DNA of 64,000 nt from an uncultured Pseudoteredinibacter sp. (GCF_947500695.1 NZ_CANMSS010000016.1:19072-83071), one strand, 5' to 3'; shown: positions 34,430 through 43,954, numbered from the stretch's first letter. Numbers and translations: made by a program. Notes: generated by a model from the letters alone, not told the origin.

Positions 34430-34842
34430 TACATCACCGAACGTTTAACGAAGGTTGTACTTACTGGCAGCTTACGAGCAGCCAACTCAAATGCTTCGCG
34501 GGCCAATTCTTCAGAAACGCCTTCCATTTCATAAAGAACTTTACCCGGCTGGATCTGAGCTACCCAGTATTCAACATTACCCTTACCTTTACCTTGACGA
34601 ACTTCCAAAGGCTTTTCAGTAATAGGCTTGTCTGGGAATACTCGGATCCAAATTTTACCGCCACGTTTAATGTGACGAGTCATCGCACGACGAGCCGCTT
34701 CAATCTGACGGGCTGTGATACGACCACGGCCTACAGCTTTCAGAGCGAATTCGCCGAAGCTCACTTTAGAACCGCGATGCGCTAAACCGCGATTGCGGCC
34801 TTTTTGCATTTTGCGGAACTTTGTACGCTTTGGTTGCAACAT
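34429..34842 (-). CDS. rplP: 50S ribosomal protein L16
   Basis: The 137-residue protein starts MLQPKRTKFRKMQKGRNRGL and contains the arginine-containing loop near EVRQGKGKGNVEYW, which is hydroxylated by YcfD in some bacteria. L16 contacts the A-site tRNA. It is encoded directly behind rpsC. Confidence 0.97.
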   Translation of the reverse strand: MLQPKRTKFRKMQKGRNRGLAHRGSKVSFGEFALKAVGRGRITARQIEAARRAMTRHIKRGGKIWIRVFPDKPITEKPLEVRQGKGKGNVEYWVAQIQPGKVLYEMEGVSEELAREAFELAARKLPVSTTFVKRSVM

Positions 34843-34854
34843 GTGGCGTACCCC

Positions 34855-35544
34855 TTACTTAGAATTTTTCTTCTTCGGTGCAGGCTTTTTGGCTTCAGCT
34901 TGCGCTTCTTCCATATCGCCAATCACTTCACCTTTGAAGATCCAAACTTTGACACCAATGATGCCGTAAGTTGTGGCCGCTTCAGCAGTTGCGTAGTCGA
35001 TGTCAGCACGTAAAGTGTGTAGAGGTACACGACCTTCACGATACCACTCGCTACGAGCGATCTCAGCACCACCAAGACGACCACCAACCTGGATCTTGAT
35101 ACCTTCAGCACCCTGGCGCATGGCGTTTTGTACAGCACGCTTCATAGCGCGACGGAACATCACACGACGCTCCAACTGCTGTGCAACACCTTGGGCTACC
35201 AGAGTCGCATCCAGATCAGGCTTGCGAATCTCTTCGATGTTAATGTGGACAGGAACACCCATCTCTTTGCTAACAGCTGTGCGAAGCTTTTCAACGTCTT
35301 CACCTTTCTTACCGATCACGATGCCTGGACGGGCAGTGTGAATAGTAATGCGAGCTGTGTTAGCAGGACGCTCAATGTCTACACGGCTAACAGATGCGTT
35401 TGCCAATTCTTTTTGAATGTACGCACGTACTTTCAAGTCGGTATTCAGCTTGTCTGCATACTCATCGCTGCCAGCATACCAAGTAGAGGTGTGCTTCTTA
35501 ACGATGCCCAGACGAATACCTGTCGGATGTACTTTCTGACCCAT
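34855..35544 (-). CDS. rpsC: 30S ribosomal protein S3
   Basis: The 229 residues start MGQKVHPTGIRLGIVKKHTS and include a KH RNA-binding domain (GIVIGKKGEDVEKLR). S3 lines the mRNA entry tunnel and has helicase activity with S4 and S5. The lysine-rich tail (EAKKPAPKKKNSK) is common. Confidence 0.97.
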   Translation of the reverse strand: MGQKVHPTGIRLGIVKKHTSTWYAGSDEYADKLNTDLKVRAYIQKELANASVSRVDIERPANTARITIHTARPGIVIGKKGEDVEKLRTAVSKEMGVPVHINIEEIRKPDLDATLVAQGVAQQLERRVMFRRAMKRAVQNAMRQGAEGIKIQVGGRLGGAEIARSEWYREGRVPLHTLRADIDYATAEAATTYGIIGVKVWIFKGEVIGDMEEAQAEAKKPAPKKKNSK

Positions 35545-35557
35545 AACGTCTGTTCTC

Positions 35558-35890
35558 TTAACTGTCGGCGACTTTAACGGTGATGTGACAAGAACGCTTT
35601 AAAATGCGATCTGCACGACCTTTCGCACGTGGCTTGATACGCTTCATTGTTAAGCCTTCGTCTACAAAGATTGTAGAAACTTTCAGCTCATCAACATCCG
35701 CACCTTCGTTGTGCTCAGCGTTTGCAATTGCAGACTCAAGCACTTTCTTGATAATTTCGGCACCTTTCTTCGGGCTGAAAGCCAAGATGTCTAGCGCTTC
35801 TTCAACGTGCTTACCACGAATCTGATTTGCTACTAGACGCGCTTTCTGAGCCGACAAACGAGCACCGCGCAATTTTGCTGCTACTTCCAT
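35558..35890 (-). CDS. rplV: 50S ribosomal protein L22
   Basis: With the start at the second ATG (35890, MEVAAKLRGA) the protein has 110 residues, as in relatives; an ATG two codons upstream is also possible. SAQKARLVANQIRG and the C-terminal KRIKPRAKGRADRILKRSCH are typical. A long hairpin loop of L22 lines the exit tunnel and carries macrolide-resistance sites in other species. Confidence 0.95.
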   Translation of the reverse strand: MEVAAKLRGARLSAQKARLVANQIRGKHVEEALDILAFSPKKGAEIIKKVLESAIANAEHNEGADVDELKVSTIFVDEGLTMKRIKPRAKGRADRILKRSCHITVKVADS

Positions 35891-35903
35891 TGTCATTTAC
35901 CTC

Positions 35904-36182
35904 TTAGCGCTTCTTGGCTTTCTTGTCTGCGATGTGTCCGCGGTAAGTGCGGCTCGCAGCGAATTCGCCCAGCTTGTGACCAACCATTTCTTCGTTAACA
36001 AGAACTGGCACATGCTGACGACCGTTATGCACAGCGATGGTTAAACCAACCATTTCCGGCATGATCATTGAACGGCGAGACCAGGTTTTAATTGGACGCC
36101 GATCATTTTTTTCGATCGCTGTTTCGACCTTCTTAATCAAGTGAAGATCGATGAAAGGACCTTTTTTCAGTGAACGTGGCAC
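35904..36182 (-). CDS. rpsS: 30S ribosomal protein S19
   Basis: The 92-residue protein starts MPRSLKKGPFIDLHLIKKVE and contains HKLGEFAASRTYRGH. It sits in the 30S head with S13. Gene order rplB-rpsS-rplV is standard. Confidence 0.97.
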   Translation of the reverse strand: MPRSLKKGPFIDLHLIKKVETAIEKNDRRPIKTWSRRSMIMPEMVGLTIAVHNGRQHVPVLVNEEMVGHKLGEFAASRTYRGHIADKKAKKR

Positions 36183-36218
36183 TGTTCTTTCCTCTTTCAG
36201 CTACTTACTTAGACAAGA

Positions 36219-37046
36219 TTATTTCTTGCCACGACGGCGTACAATCATCTTATCGGTACGCTTGTTCTTACGGGTCTTATAACCCTTAGTAGGCGTACCC
36301 CAAGGTGACACCGGATGACGACCGCCAGAAGTACGACCTTCACCACCACCGTGCGGGTGATCTACCGGGTTCATCGCCACACCGCGAACGGTAGGACGAA
36401 CACCACGCCAGCGAGAAGCACCTGCTTTACCCAGAGAGCGCAAGCTGTGCTCACTGTTAGATACTTCACCCAAGGTAGCGCGACACTCAGATAGAACCTT
36501 ACGCATTTCACCACTACGTAAACGTAGAGTTGCATAAGCGCCATCACGAGCAACCAGCTGAGCCGAAGTACCTGCAGAACGAGCTATTTGAGCACCTTTA
36601 CCAGGCTTCAACTCGATGCAGTGAACAACAGAACCTACTGGGATATTACGCAGTGGCAAAGTGTTACCAGGCTTGATTGGCGCCGCGTCACCAGACACGA
36701 TTTCAGCACCAGCGCTTACACCTTTAGGAGCGATAATGTAGCGACGCTCACCGTCAGCGTAACAAACCAAAGCGATATTAGCGCTGCGATTTGGATCGTA
36801 TTCAAGACGCTCAACTTTGGCTGGAATGCCATCTTTGTTGCGCTTGAAGTCGATCAAACGATAGTGTTGCTTGTGACCACCACCAATATGACGAGTCGTA
36901 ATACGACCGTTATTGTTGCGACCACCAGACTTAGACTTCTTCTCTAGCAGAGGCGCGTAAGGAGCACCTTTGTGCAGCTCAGGATTGACGACACTAACAA
37001 CGTGACGACGACCTGGAGAAGTAGGCTTACGTTTTACAATAGCCAT
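36219..37046 (-). CDS. rplB: 50S ribosomal protein L2
   Basis: The 275-residue protein has an OB fold and an SH3-like barrel, and the conserved NPVDHPHGGGEGRTSGGRHP region whose histidine is near the peptidyl transferase centre. L2 is needed for subunit joining. The C-terminus is strongly basic (KTRKNKRTDKMIVRRRGKK). Confidence 0.97.
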   Translation of the reverse strand: MAIVKRKPTSPGRRHVVSVVNPELHKGAPYAPLLEKKSKSGGRNNNGRITTRHIGGGHKQHYRLIDFKRNKDGIPAKVERLEYDPNRSANIALVCYADGERRYIIAPKGVSAGAEIVSGDAAPIKPGNTLPLRNIPVGSVVHCIELKPGKGAQIARSAGTSAQLVARDGAYATLRLRSGEMRKVLSECRATLGEVSNSEHSLRSLGKAGASRWRGVRPTVRGVAMNPVDHPHGGGEGRTSGGRHPVSPWGTPTKGYKTRKNKRTDKMIVRRRGKK

Positions 37047-37059
37047 CTCAACGTCTCCC

Positions 37060-37356
37060 TTACTCTGCTACGGCAAAGTCAATATCTTGACCTTGCTCTA
37101 GACGAACGTAAGCTTTTTTCCAATCGCTACGCTTGCCCATACCGTGACGGGTACGCTTAGTTTTGCCCTTTACGTTCAAAACACGTACACCTTCAACTTT
37201 AACTTCAAAAAGCTGCTCAACTGCGGCTTTGATTTCAGCTTTAGTGGCGCAAGTAGTTACTTTGAAAACTACCTGGTTGGCGGCATCGCCAGCCATCGCC
37301 GCTTTTTCAGAAATCACTGGACCTAGCAGCACTTTATAAATGCGTTCCTGGCTCAT
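37060..37356 (-). CDS. rplW: 50S ribosomal protein L23
   Basis: The 98 residues include YKVLLGPVISEKAAMAGD and the loop KVKGKTKRTRHGMGKRSDWK-like region that reaches the tunnel. L23 is the docking site for trigger factor and SRP. Its ATG overlaps the rplD stop (ATGA), showing coupling. Confidence 0.97.
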   Translation of the reverse strand: MSQERIYKVLLGPVISEKAAMAGDAANQVVFKVTTCATKAEIKAAVEQLFEVKVEGVRVLNVKGKTKRTRHGMGKRSDWKKAYVRLEQGQDIDFAVAE

Positions 37357-37967
37357 CCCAATGTCTCCTCAAGCTTTTTCAGTGCAGCAACAGTTACTAC
37401 AACCTTGTCAAAGCGGATCAAAGCTACTGGATCAACAGCCTGTGCATCGCGAACGTCAACTTTGTGCAAGTTGCGAGACGCTAAGTACAAGTTGGAATCG
37501 ATCTCTTCAGTAACAATCAACGCTTCAGTCAAGTCGAACTGCTTCATTTTCGCTACCAGCTCTTTAGTCTTTGGCGCTTCAACAGCGAAAGACTCAACAA
37601 CTACTAGGCGATCCTGACGATTCAACTCAGACAAGATGCAGCGCATCGCAGCGCGGTACATTTTCTTGTTCAGCTTTTGCTCGTGGTTACGAGGCTGAGC
37701 AGCAAATGTAACACCACCAGAGCGCCAGATTGGGCTACGGCTGGTACCAGCACGTGCACGACCTGTGCCCTTTTGACGCCAAGGTTTGGCGCCGCCACCA
37801 GAAACCGCAGAACGGTTCTTCTGGGCCTTAGTACCCTGACGAGCACCAGCCATAAAGGCTACTACCGCCTGGTGTACCAGGTCTTGATTAAATTCACGAC
37901 CGAAAGCAACATCAGATACAGAAACTGTACCCTTAGCGCCTTCAGGTGTTGCAATATTTAATTCCAT
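37353..37967 (-). CDS. rplD: 50S ribosomal protein L4
   Basis: Starting at the ATG at 37967 (MELNIATPEG), six bases after aggggg, the protein has 204 residues. The tunnel loop GAKPWRQKGTGRARAGTSRS and RSPIWRSGGVTFAAQPR are diagnostic. In E. coli L4 also represses the S10 operon through a 5' leader upstream of rpsJ. Here the leader would be only about 70 bases long, so that control may be absent. Confidence 0.96.
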   Translation of the reverse strand: MELNIATPEGAKGTVSVSDVAFGREFNQDLVHQAVVAFMAGARQGTKAQKNRSAVSGGGAKPWRQKGTGRARAGTSRSPIWRSGGVTFAAQPRNHEQKLNKKMYRAAMRCILSELNRQDRLVVVESFAVEAPKTKELVAKMKQFDLTEALIVTEEIDSNLYLASRNLHKVDVRDAQAVDPVALIRFDKVVVTVAALKKLEETLG

Positions 37968-37987
37968 GGTCATCCCCCTAGGAAGCC

Positions 37988-38632
37988 TTAACCGTTGCTC
38001 TGCAGTTTCACAGCAGGACGTACAATCACGTCACCACCTGGAGCACCTGGAATAGCACCCTTAACTAACAGCAGATTGCGCTCAGCATCAATGCGAACCA
38101 CTTCTAGGTTCTGAACAGTTACCTGCTCGGAGCCCATGTGACCAGCCATTTTTTTGCCTTTGAACACACGTCCTGGGGTCTGACATTGACCAATTGAACC
38201 AGGAGCACGGTGGGAAATTGAGTTACCGTGAGTAGCATCTTGCATATGGAAATTCCAACGCTTAACGCCACCTTGAAAGCCTTTACCTTTAGAGGTACCG
38301 GTAACATCGATTTTTTGACCAGCTTCGAAAGTTTCAACGGTGATTTCACCGCCAACCTCGAAAGCTTCTTCATTGTCGTTACGAAGCTCCCACAAACCAC
38401 GACCCGCTTCAGCGTTAGCTTTAGCGAAGTGACCTGCAGCAGACTTAGCGACACGGGAGGCACGACGAGACCCTACGGTTACTTGTACAGCGTTGTAACC
38501 GTCGGTTTCCACGTTCTTAACCTGGGTGATGCGATTAGGATCAACCTCAATCACAGAAACAGGGATGGAAACACCATCTTCAGTAAAAATGCGAGTCATA
38601 CCGCTTTTGCGGCCGACTAGACCAATCGTCAT
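37988..38632 (-). CDS. rplC: 50S ribosomal protein L3
   Basis: The 214-residue protein starts MTIGLVGRKSGMTRIFTEDG and contains GSIGQCQTPGRVFKGKKMAG, whose glutamine is methylated by PrmB in E. coli. L3 starts 50S assembly. The gap to rpsJ is about 107 bases and holds a small hairpin (cctaagc...gcttagg near 38696-38714). Confidence 0.97.
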   Translation of the reverse strand: MTIGLVGRKSGMTRIFTEDGVSIPVSVIEVDPNRITQVKNVETDGYNAVQVTVGSRRASRVAKSAAGHFAKANAEAGRGLWELRNDNEEAFEVGGEITVETFEAGQKIDVTGTSKGKGFQGGVKRWNFHMQDATHGNSISHRAPGSIGQCQTPGRVFKGKKMAGHMGSEQVTVQNLEVVRIDAERNLLLVKGAIPGAPGGDVIVRPAVKLQSNG

Positions 38633-38739
38633 TTTGCTAACCTCTCAGTGTACGGGGCTTTTACCCGCTATGGCCGCCCATCTCAGAGCGTTACACATAC
38701 CTAAGCATTGAGGCTTAGGTTTCGGCATTAATTAAATAA

Positions 38740-39051
38740 TTAACCGAGACTAATTTGAACCTCAACACCAGCAGCTAGATCTAGCTTCATAAGTGCATCA
38801 ACAGTTTTCTCAGTCGGTTGAACAATATCCAACAAACGCTTATGTGTACGAATCTCATATTGATCACGCGCATCTTTGTTTACATGCGGAGAAACCAATA
38901 CAGTGAAACGCTCCTTACGAGTCGGCAGCGGAATCGGACCCCGAACTTGTGCGCCAGTACGCTTTGCCGTCTCAACAATCTCCTCAGTAGAAGCGTCGAT
39001 GAGCTTGTGGTCGAAAGCCTTAAGGCGGATTCGAATTCGTTGATTCTGCAT
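38740..39051 (-). CDS. rpsJ: 30S ribosomal protein S10
   Basis: The start at ATG 39051 gives the usual 103 residues beginning MQNQRIRIRLKAFDHKLID; a TTG at 39060 in frame is unlikely. S10 (NusE) joins NusB in antitermination and lies in the 30S head. It is the first gene of the S10 operon. Its usual upstream neighbour, tuf, is absent here and appears 25 kb away. Confidence 0.97.
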   Translation of the reverse strand: MQNQRIRIRLKAFDHKLIDASTEEIVETAKRTGAQVRGPIPLPTRKERFTVLVSPHVNKDARDQYEIRTHKRLLDIVQPTEKTVDALMKLDLAAGVEVQISLG

Positions 39052-39126
39052 CTGAACCAAACTCCAAAATCGTTAATAAATTTACCCATTTCACAAAGCC
39101 TTACGACCCTGAAAAATGGAAGCGGA

Positions 39127-39155
39127 ATTCTATAGACCCATTTCAAGCTGGTCAA
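39127..39155 (-). promoter_or_regulatory. Sigma-70 promoter of the S10 operon
   Basis: On the minus strand TTGACC (39155-39150) and TAGAAT (39132-39127) are separated by exactly 17 bases. Transcription would start near 39120, about 70 bases before rpsJ. It is the best promoter match I see in this region. Confidence 0.7.
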
Positions 39156-39300
39156 GCCTTATTTGTAAAAAAATTAACCAGCACAGAAAGCAAGCACCTC
39201 CAGCCCTGCCCGCGAGCCTTAAATCCACACAAACTGCCCGGTAGCACCTAAAGCCACATTCCTGCTAGACTGCCCGCAGTCAAATAATAAACCTACAAAA

Positions 39301-39867
39301 ATGACCTACAAAGCAAACCGAATCAGCCAGGTGTTCCAGAGCTATCGCCAGAAGTTAGCCAGTAGAATTCGCCACCTAGTCAAACCCCAGGATATAGACG
39401 ACATTATCCAGGATACCTTTGTGCGCTGCTACGAAGCCGAGCTAAAACAGGAAATTGAATACCCGAAAACCTATATGCTACGGACCGTTCAGCACCTGGC
39501 CATCAATCACAACCAGCGCTGGGACAATAGCCGCTGCCAGCATATAGAGGATTTTGACGAGCCAATTGTCCAATTACTAGCACCAAGTGCAGAGCAAGAC
39601 TTCGAGTCAAAAGAACGATTTTTACAGTTTTGCCGAGCGGTAGAACAACTGCCTGACAGCTGCCGTAAGGCCTTTGTACTCAAAAAGGTCTATGGCCTTA
39701 GCCAAAAAGAAATTGCAGAATACTTACAACTCAGCGAAAGCACGATAGAGAAACACATTGCCAAAGGCATGCGCCTCTGCTTTGCCTATATAAGGAATAT
39801 AGAAGAGCAAGAAAGTAGCCCCCAGCACACCCCAAATGGCAAACAAACGAATACCGCAAGACAATGA
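39301..39867 (+). CDS. FecI-like ECF sigma factor
   Basis: The 188-residue protein has sigma region 2 (DIDDIIQDTFVRCYEAELK, with the LRTVQHLAINH segment) and region 4 (AVEQLPDSCRKAFVLKKVYG, then LSQKEIAEYLQLSESTIEKHIAKG). It is of the iron-uptake FecI group, which is held by a membrane anti-sigma factor and released when a TonB receptor binds its ligand. The next two genes encode just those partners, and the frames overlap by four bases with fecR. The Asn/Gln-rich tail (QHTPNGKQTNTARQ) is not conserved. It would direct transcription of the receptor gene. Confidence 0.9.
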   Translation: MTYKANRISQVFQSYRQKLASRIRHLVKPQDIDDIIQDTFVRCYEAELKQEIEYPKTYMLRTVQHLAINHNQRWDNSRCQHIEDFDEPIVQLLAPSAEQDFESKERFLQFCRAVEQLPDSCRKAFVLKKVYGLSQKEIAEYLQLSESTIEKHIAKGMRLCFAYIRNIEEQESSPQHTPNGKQTNTARQ

Positions 39868-40859
39868 GCAAGCTACGCCTATTAAGCAATAATGAAGACA
39901 GCCTCGACCAAGCCAGCGAGTGGCTAGCCAAGGTCGACAGAGGTCTTAATGAAAGCGAAAAACTAGCCCTAAAACAGTGGCTAGAGAGTAATCCTATGCA
40001 CCGCCGAAACCTCTTCGATATGGCCGCACTCTGGGATTCCATGAGCATGCTTAGCGAACTCTCCGCCATGTTCCCACTGGAAGAACAGGCAAAGCCCAAC
40101 AAGACAAACTGGCGCCACTACGGCTCCGTAGCCGCAAGCCTTATGCTAATAGGTATCGGGATCGCCTTTTTTTGGGTCAAAGAACATGTTCTGCTGCAAG
40201 AGGAATACATTACCGCCATTGGGGAGCACAAGCTATTTGAGCTCAACGACGGCTCAAGCATCCACTTAAACACCAATAGCCGCGTTAGCGTCAACTTCAG
40301 CTTTGGACTGAGAGAACTTAACCTAGAGCAAGGCGAAGCGCACTTTAATGTAGCACATGATAAAAAACGGCCTTTTATTGTGAGCGCCGGCAATCAAACA
40401 GTTACCGCAATCGGCACAGCCTTCAACATTAGACTGTCGCAACAAGACGACATGGAACTACTGGTCACCGAAGGACGCGTATCCCTGGCAAGCGGCACCA
40501 CAGACACCCCCACCCCCAAAACGATGCCAACTACCACCTACCTTGAGGCCGGACAGCAAATAGCACCCAATATATCCGCCCAGAGCCCAATTGAACCTGT
40601 CACCAGCGCCGCCATAGATGGCAAACTAGCATGGCAAAGAGGTTTTATTGTTTTTGACGGCACCCCTTTAGGCAAGGCCCTGCAAGAAGTGCAACGCTAT
40701 GCCAAGTACGAAATTGTTGCCGATAAAGATATCCAAAACCTTGAGATTGCCGGATACTTTAAGACCAGCGATATCGACAAGTTAATCGCTTCCCTAGAAC
40801 AGAGCTTCGACCTCAACTCTGAACGCAAAGGACAAACCATTCACCTTCGCCAACGCTAA
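39864..40859 (+). CDS. FecR-like anti-sigma factor / signal transducer
   Basis: The 331 residues have a cytoplasmic N-terminal domain that binds the sigma factor (about 10-60, EWLAKVDRGLNESEKLALKQ, with the W of FDMAALWDSM), one membrane helix (about 88-108), a periplasmic FecR domain (about 115-225, with ELNDGSSIHLNTNSRVSVNF) and a C-terminal short domain of the STN type (about 255-325, FDGTPLGKALQEVQRYAKYE). It carries the signal from the TonB receptor to the sigma factor. The gene lies between the two with a 4-base overlap and a 3-base gap. Confidence 0.92.
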   Translation: MSKLRLLSNNEDSLDQASEWLAKVDRGLNESEKLALKQWLESNPMHRRNLFDMAALWDSMSMLSELSAMFPLEEQAKPNKTNWRHYGSVAASLMLIGIGIAFFWVKEHVLLQEEYITAIGEHKLFELNDGSSIHLNTNSRVSVNFSFGLRELNLEQGEAHFNVAHDKKRPFIVSAGNQTVTAIGTAFNIRLSQQDDMELLVTEGRVSLASGTTDTPTPKTMPTTTYLEAGQQIAPNISAQSPIEPVTSAAIDGKLAWQRGFIVFDGTPLGKALQEVQRYAKYEIVADKDIQNLEIAGYFKTSDIDKLIASLEQSFDLNSERKGQTIHLRQR

Positions 40860-40862
40860 AGT

Positions 40863-43829
40863 ATGAAAACTATAAATATTTTTGGTGGTTCATGGCGGAA
40901 ACTCACACACCAACTGTCAGCTCTTGGCAAGGCTGACGGATCTTTGTGCATTTATATAACTATCTGCTTTTTTGCCACACTCTGGCAAAGCAGCAATAGC
41001 CTAGCAGCTCATGAGCAAGAGCTAAGAAAGACACACTCTTTCAATATACCCGCACAAAGAGCCGACCGAGCACTAACCGAATTTGGCCGCCAAAGTGACA
41101 GCACCATCGTGTTCTCATTTAAGGCAACCAAACCCTTTAAAGCCAATACCTTACGAGGGCGACACAGCCTAAAGCAAGGTATTGAGCGACTACTAAGAGG
41201 CAGCGGTTTAATAGCTCGCATTGGTAAATCCGGACAGCTGAGTATTGAAATACAAAGCCAACCGGAGAGTGCAGTTAATATGACTAATAAAAAAACCTTG
41301 CTAGCCGCCGCTGTCGCGAGCGCCGTAAGCGCAGGCAGCATGACCACCATCGCCCAAAACAACAACGCTGAAATCGAAGAGGTCACTGTACTTGGCAGCC
41401 GCCAAGCTGGTCGATCAGCTGGAGATATGCCTGTCCCTGTAGACACCTTAAGCTCCGATGCCCTTTCAAACAGCGGCCAAACGGAAGTCGGCCGAATGCT
41501 TCAATCTCTGGCGCCATCTTTTAACTTTCCAAGTTCATCAATATCCGACGGCACCGATGCGCTACGCCCCGCCACCTTGCGCGGCCTAGGCCCAGATCAA
41601 ACCTTAGTTTTGGTTAACGGCAAGCGCCGCCACCAAGCCTCACTAATACACATCAACACCTCGGTTGGCCGAGGCACAGCCGGCGTCGACATGAACGCCA
41701 TTCCCGCCTCTTCCATCAAGCGCATTGAAGTTTTGCGTGATGGCGCCGCCGCCCAATATGGCTCAGATGCAATCGCAGGGGTCATCAACATCGTACTGAA
41801 AGATGATGACGAAGCCGGCCATATTGGTATTTCAAACGGTGAATATTCCGAAGGAGATGGCAATACCACTAATATAGATTTCTCCAAAGGCTTCACACTT
41901 GGCAGCGATGGCTACCTAAACATCTCTGGTAACTTTCGCGATCGTGAGCACACCAATCGCGCCGGCCTACACGGCTCGTGCCAGTTCAGCGGCTGCGCCG
42001 ACACTGACGGCAACGGCATTTTGGAAGCTGGCGACCCAAGAGAAGTAACCGCACCGAGGCAAACCTTCCGCATTGGCGATGCCGATTCCGAGCAGACCGC
42101 CCTAACCTTAAATGCCGGAGTCGAAGTAGGCCAAGGCGAGCTATACGGCTTTGCCACCTATTCAAGTCGAGATAATCAATCAGCCGCCTTCTTCAGACAC
42201 AACGCCAATAACGGCGGCAATGCACCACTCTCAGATGGTGACGCCACTATCCCAAGCGGCTTCCTACCTAAGATTAATAGTGAAATCGAAGATATCTCGG
42301 TAAATATTGGCTACCGCTTAGAGCTGGATAGCGGAGCAACATTGGATTTCTCATACACCACCGGTGAGAACAGCATCGATTACACCACCAGCGACTCACT
42401 TAACTCGTCCTTTGCCAACCACCTGCTTAACAGCACCAATATGAGCGACGCCGAGATTCGCAGCAGCGTACCCAGGACCGCCAAGGCGTACGGGCTAGAG
42501 CTTGGACTTGATACTTTTAATGTCGATTTTACGCAATCCTATGGCGACCTCGCACTGGCAGCAGGCGCAGCCATTCGCAAAGACAGCTACAAGGTTATAC
42601 CTGGCGAAGAGTACGCCTATAACGATTACGACACTCAAAATGGCGTCAGCCTTTATGACAGCGATCGCAGTGGCGGTATTCAAGGCTTCCCGGGTATCGG
42701 ACCACAATCAGCGGTTGATGAGGAGCGCGATGTAAACTCCCTCTATATAGATGGCGAATACCAAGTTAGCGACGAGCTACTGATTAGTGCCGCCATGCGC
42801 TATGACGACTATGACGGCTTTGGCAACACCGTTAACTACAAGCTCGCAGGCAGCTTTGAAGCCAGCGATACCGTACGCTTGCGCGCCGCTGCCAGCACCG
42901 GTTTTAGAGCCCCCTCAATGCAGCAGCTGTACTTTAACAATGTCAGCACTCAATTTGTCACCGACAGCAGCGGCAATCTTGTTGCTGCAGAGCGCGGCAC
43001 TTTCCGCAACGACAGCCCGGTTGCCAAAGCCATTGGCATACCTTCCTTAAAAGAGGAAGAGTCCGTTAACCTTAGCTTTGGTATCGTCGCCGATCTTACT
43101 GATCACCTAAATATGACTATCGATTTCTATCAAGTACAAATCGATGATCGTATCGTAATCAGTAAAGGTCTGGGACTTGGCTTAAACGATGAGCTAGACG
43201 CAGCCCTTAATAGCGCTGGCGCCTCGCAAGCTCAGTTCTTCCTAAATGGCGCAGACACCGAAACCAAGGGCGTCGATATTGTTGCCTCTTATGAAGGCAT
43301 CGAGATTGGCAACGGCAATCTTGATATCACCTTTGCAGCCAACTACACCAAAACCGACGTCACCGGCCTATTCACCCCAGCCGACGGCGGTCTTGCCACA
43401 TTAAGCACTGACCAGGTATTTAGCTCCCAGGACATCTCAATTATCGAAGAGTGGCAACCAAAGGATCGTATTAGCCTTAGCGGCTTCTATAGCAATGATA
43501 ACTGGACTGCCAACCTATCCTTCAATCGCTTTGGCGAGTACACCATTGAAGATGGCGGACGCCAAACCTATGGTGCTGAGATTTTGACCGATCTGCGCAT
43601 TGCCTATGAATTCGACAATGGCTTTGGAATCAACTTCGGCGGCAACAACATTTTTGACGTCACCCCTGATGAGAACCAAATCGGCAACTCTCGTACCGGA
43701 GCTATTGAAGATGGCCCTGGCGGCAACCTTATTGTCGACAGCAAAGGAGTGTTTACTTACTCTCGCCGCTCAGCGCCATTTGGCTTTAATGGAGCTTATT
43801 ATTACTTCGGCTTAAGTTATGACTTCTAA
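40863..43829 (+). CDS. TonB-dependent receptor with N-terminal STN signalling domain
   Basis: The 988-residue outer membrane receptor has, in order, an unusual N-terminus with a hydrophobic segment (about 28-48), an STN domain (about 57-130, SFNIPAQRADRALTEFGRQ), a second signal-peptide-like stretch (140-164, MTNKKTLLAAAVASAVSAGS), a TonB box-like EEVTVLGSR, a plug domain (about 185-300, ATLRGLGPDQTLVLVNGKRR, EVLRDGAAAQYGSDAIAGVI) and a 22-strand barrel ending in aromatic FGLSYDF. The STN domain should talk to the FecR protein encoded upstream. The ligand is unknown; it may be a siderophore or another large compound. The internal signal peptide suggests a domain fusion or an alternative start at 41280. 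Confidence 0.9.
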   Translation: MKTINIFGGSWRKLTHQLSALGKADGSLCIYITICFFATLWQSSNSLAAHEQELRKTHSFNIPAQRADRALTEFGRQSDSTIVFSFKATKPFKANTLRGRHSLKQGIERLLRGSGLIARIGKSGQLSIEIQSQPESAVNMTNKKTLLAAAVASAVSAGSMTTIAQNNNAEIEEVTVLGSRQAGRSAGDMPVPVDTLSSDALSNSGQTEVGRMLQSLAPSFNFPSSSISDGTDALRPATLRGLGPDQTLVLVNGKRRHQASLIHINTSVGRGTAGVDMNAIPASSIKRIEVLRDGAAAQYGSDAIAGVINIVLKDDDEAGHIGISNGEYSEGDGNTTNIDFSKGFTLGSDGYLNISGNFRDREHTNRAGLHGSCQFSGCADTDGNGILEAGDPREVTAPRQTFRIGDADSEQTALTLNAGVEVGQGELYGFATYSSRDNQSAAFFRHNANNGGNAPLSDGDATIPSGFLPKINSEIEDISVNIGYRLELDSGATLDFSYTTGENSIDYTTSDSLNSSFANHLLNSTNMSDAEIRSSVPRTAKAYGLELGLDTFNVDFTQSYGDLALAAGAAIRKDSYKVIPGEEYAYNDYDTQNGVSLYDSDRSGGIQGFPGIGPQSAVDEERDVNSLYIDGEYQVSDELLISAAMRYDDYDGFGNTVNYKLAGSFEASDTVRLRAAASTGFRAPSMQQLYFNNVSTQFVTDSSGNLVAAERGTFRNDSPVAKAIGIPSLKEEESVNLSFGIVADLTDHLNMTIDFYQVQIDDRIVISKGLGLGLNDELDAALNSAGASQAQFFLNGADTETKGVDIVASYEGIEIGNGNLDITFAANYTKTDVTGLFTPADGGLATLSTDQVFSSQDISIIEEWQPKDRISLSGFYSNDNWTANLSFNRFGEYTIEDGGRQTYGAEILTDLRIAYEFDNGFGINFGGNNIFDVTPDENQIGNSRTGAIEDGPGGNLIVDSKGVFTYSRRSAPFGFNGAYYYFGLSYDF

Positions 43830-43875
43830 GCGTCGCAATTGCCGTCTAAAATAGCCCCACAAGCTGCTTAAGATC

Positions 43876-43903
43876 AAAGCCACCCCAAATTGGGGTGGCT
43901 TTT
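43876..43903 (+). terminator. Terminator after the TonB receptor gene
   Basis: Arms aaagccaccccaa and its complement form a 13-base stem with a single-base loop, followed by a T run. It ends the FecI/FecR/receptor transcript and separates it from the EF-G2 gene. Confidence 0.88.
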
Positions 43904-43954
43904 TACTATGAGCGTGCAAAAAATCACCATTTTTCTACTATTTTAGGTTCAATA

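Noticed and set aside
39301..43829. Calling the receptor a ferric citrate transporter (FecA)
   Set aside because: The FecI/FecR/STN layout is shared by receptors for many ligands; nothing in the barrel sequence identifies citrate.
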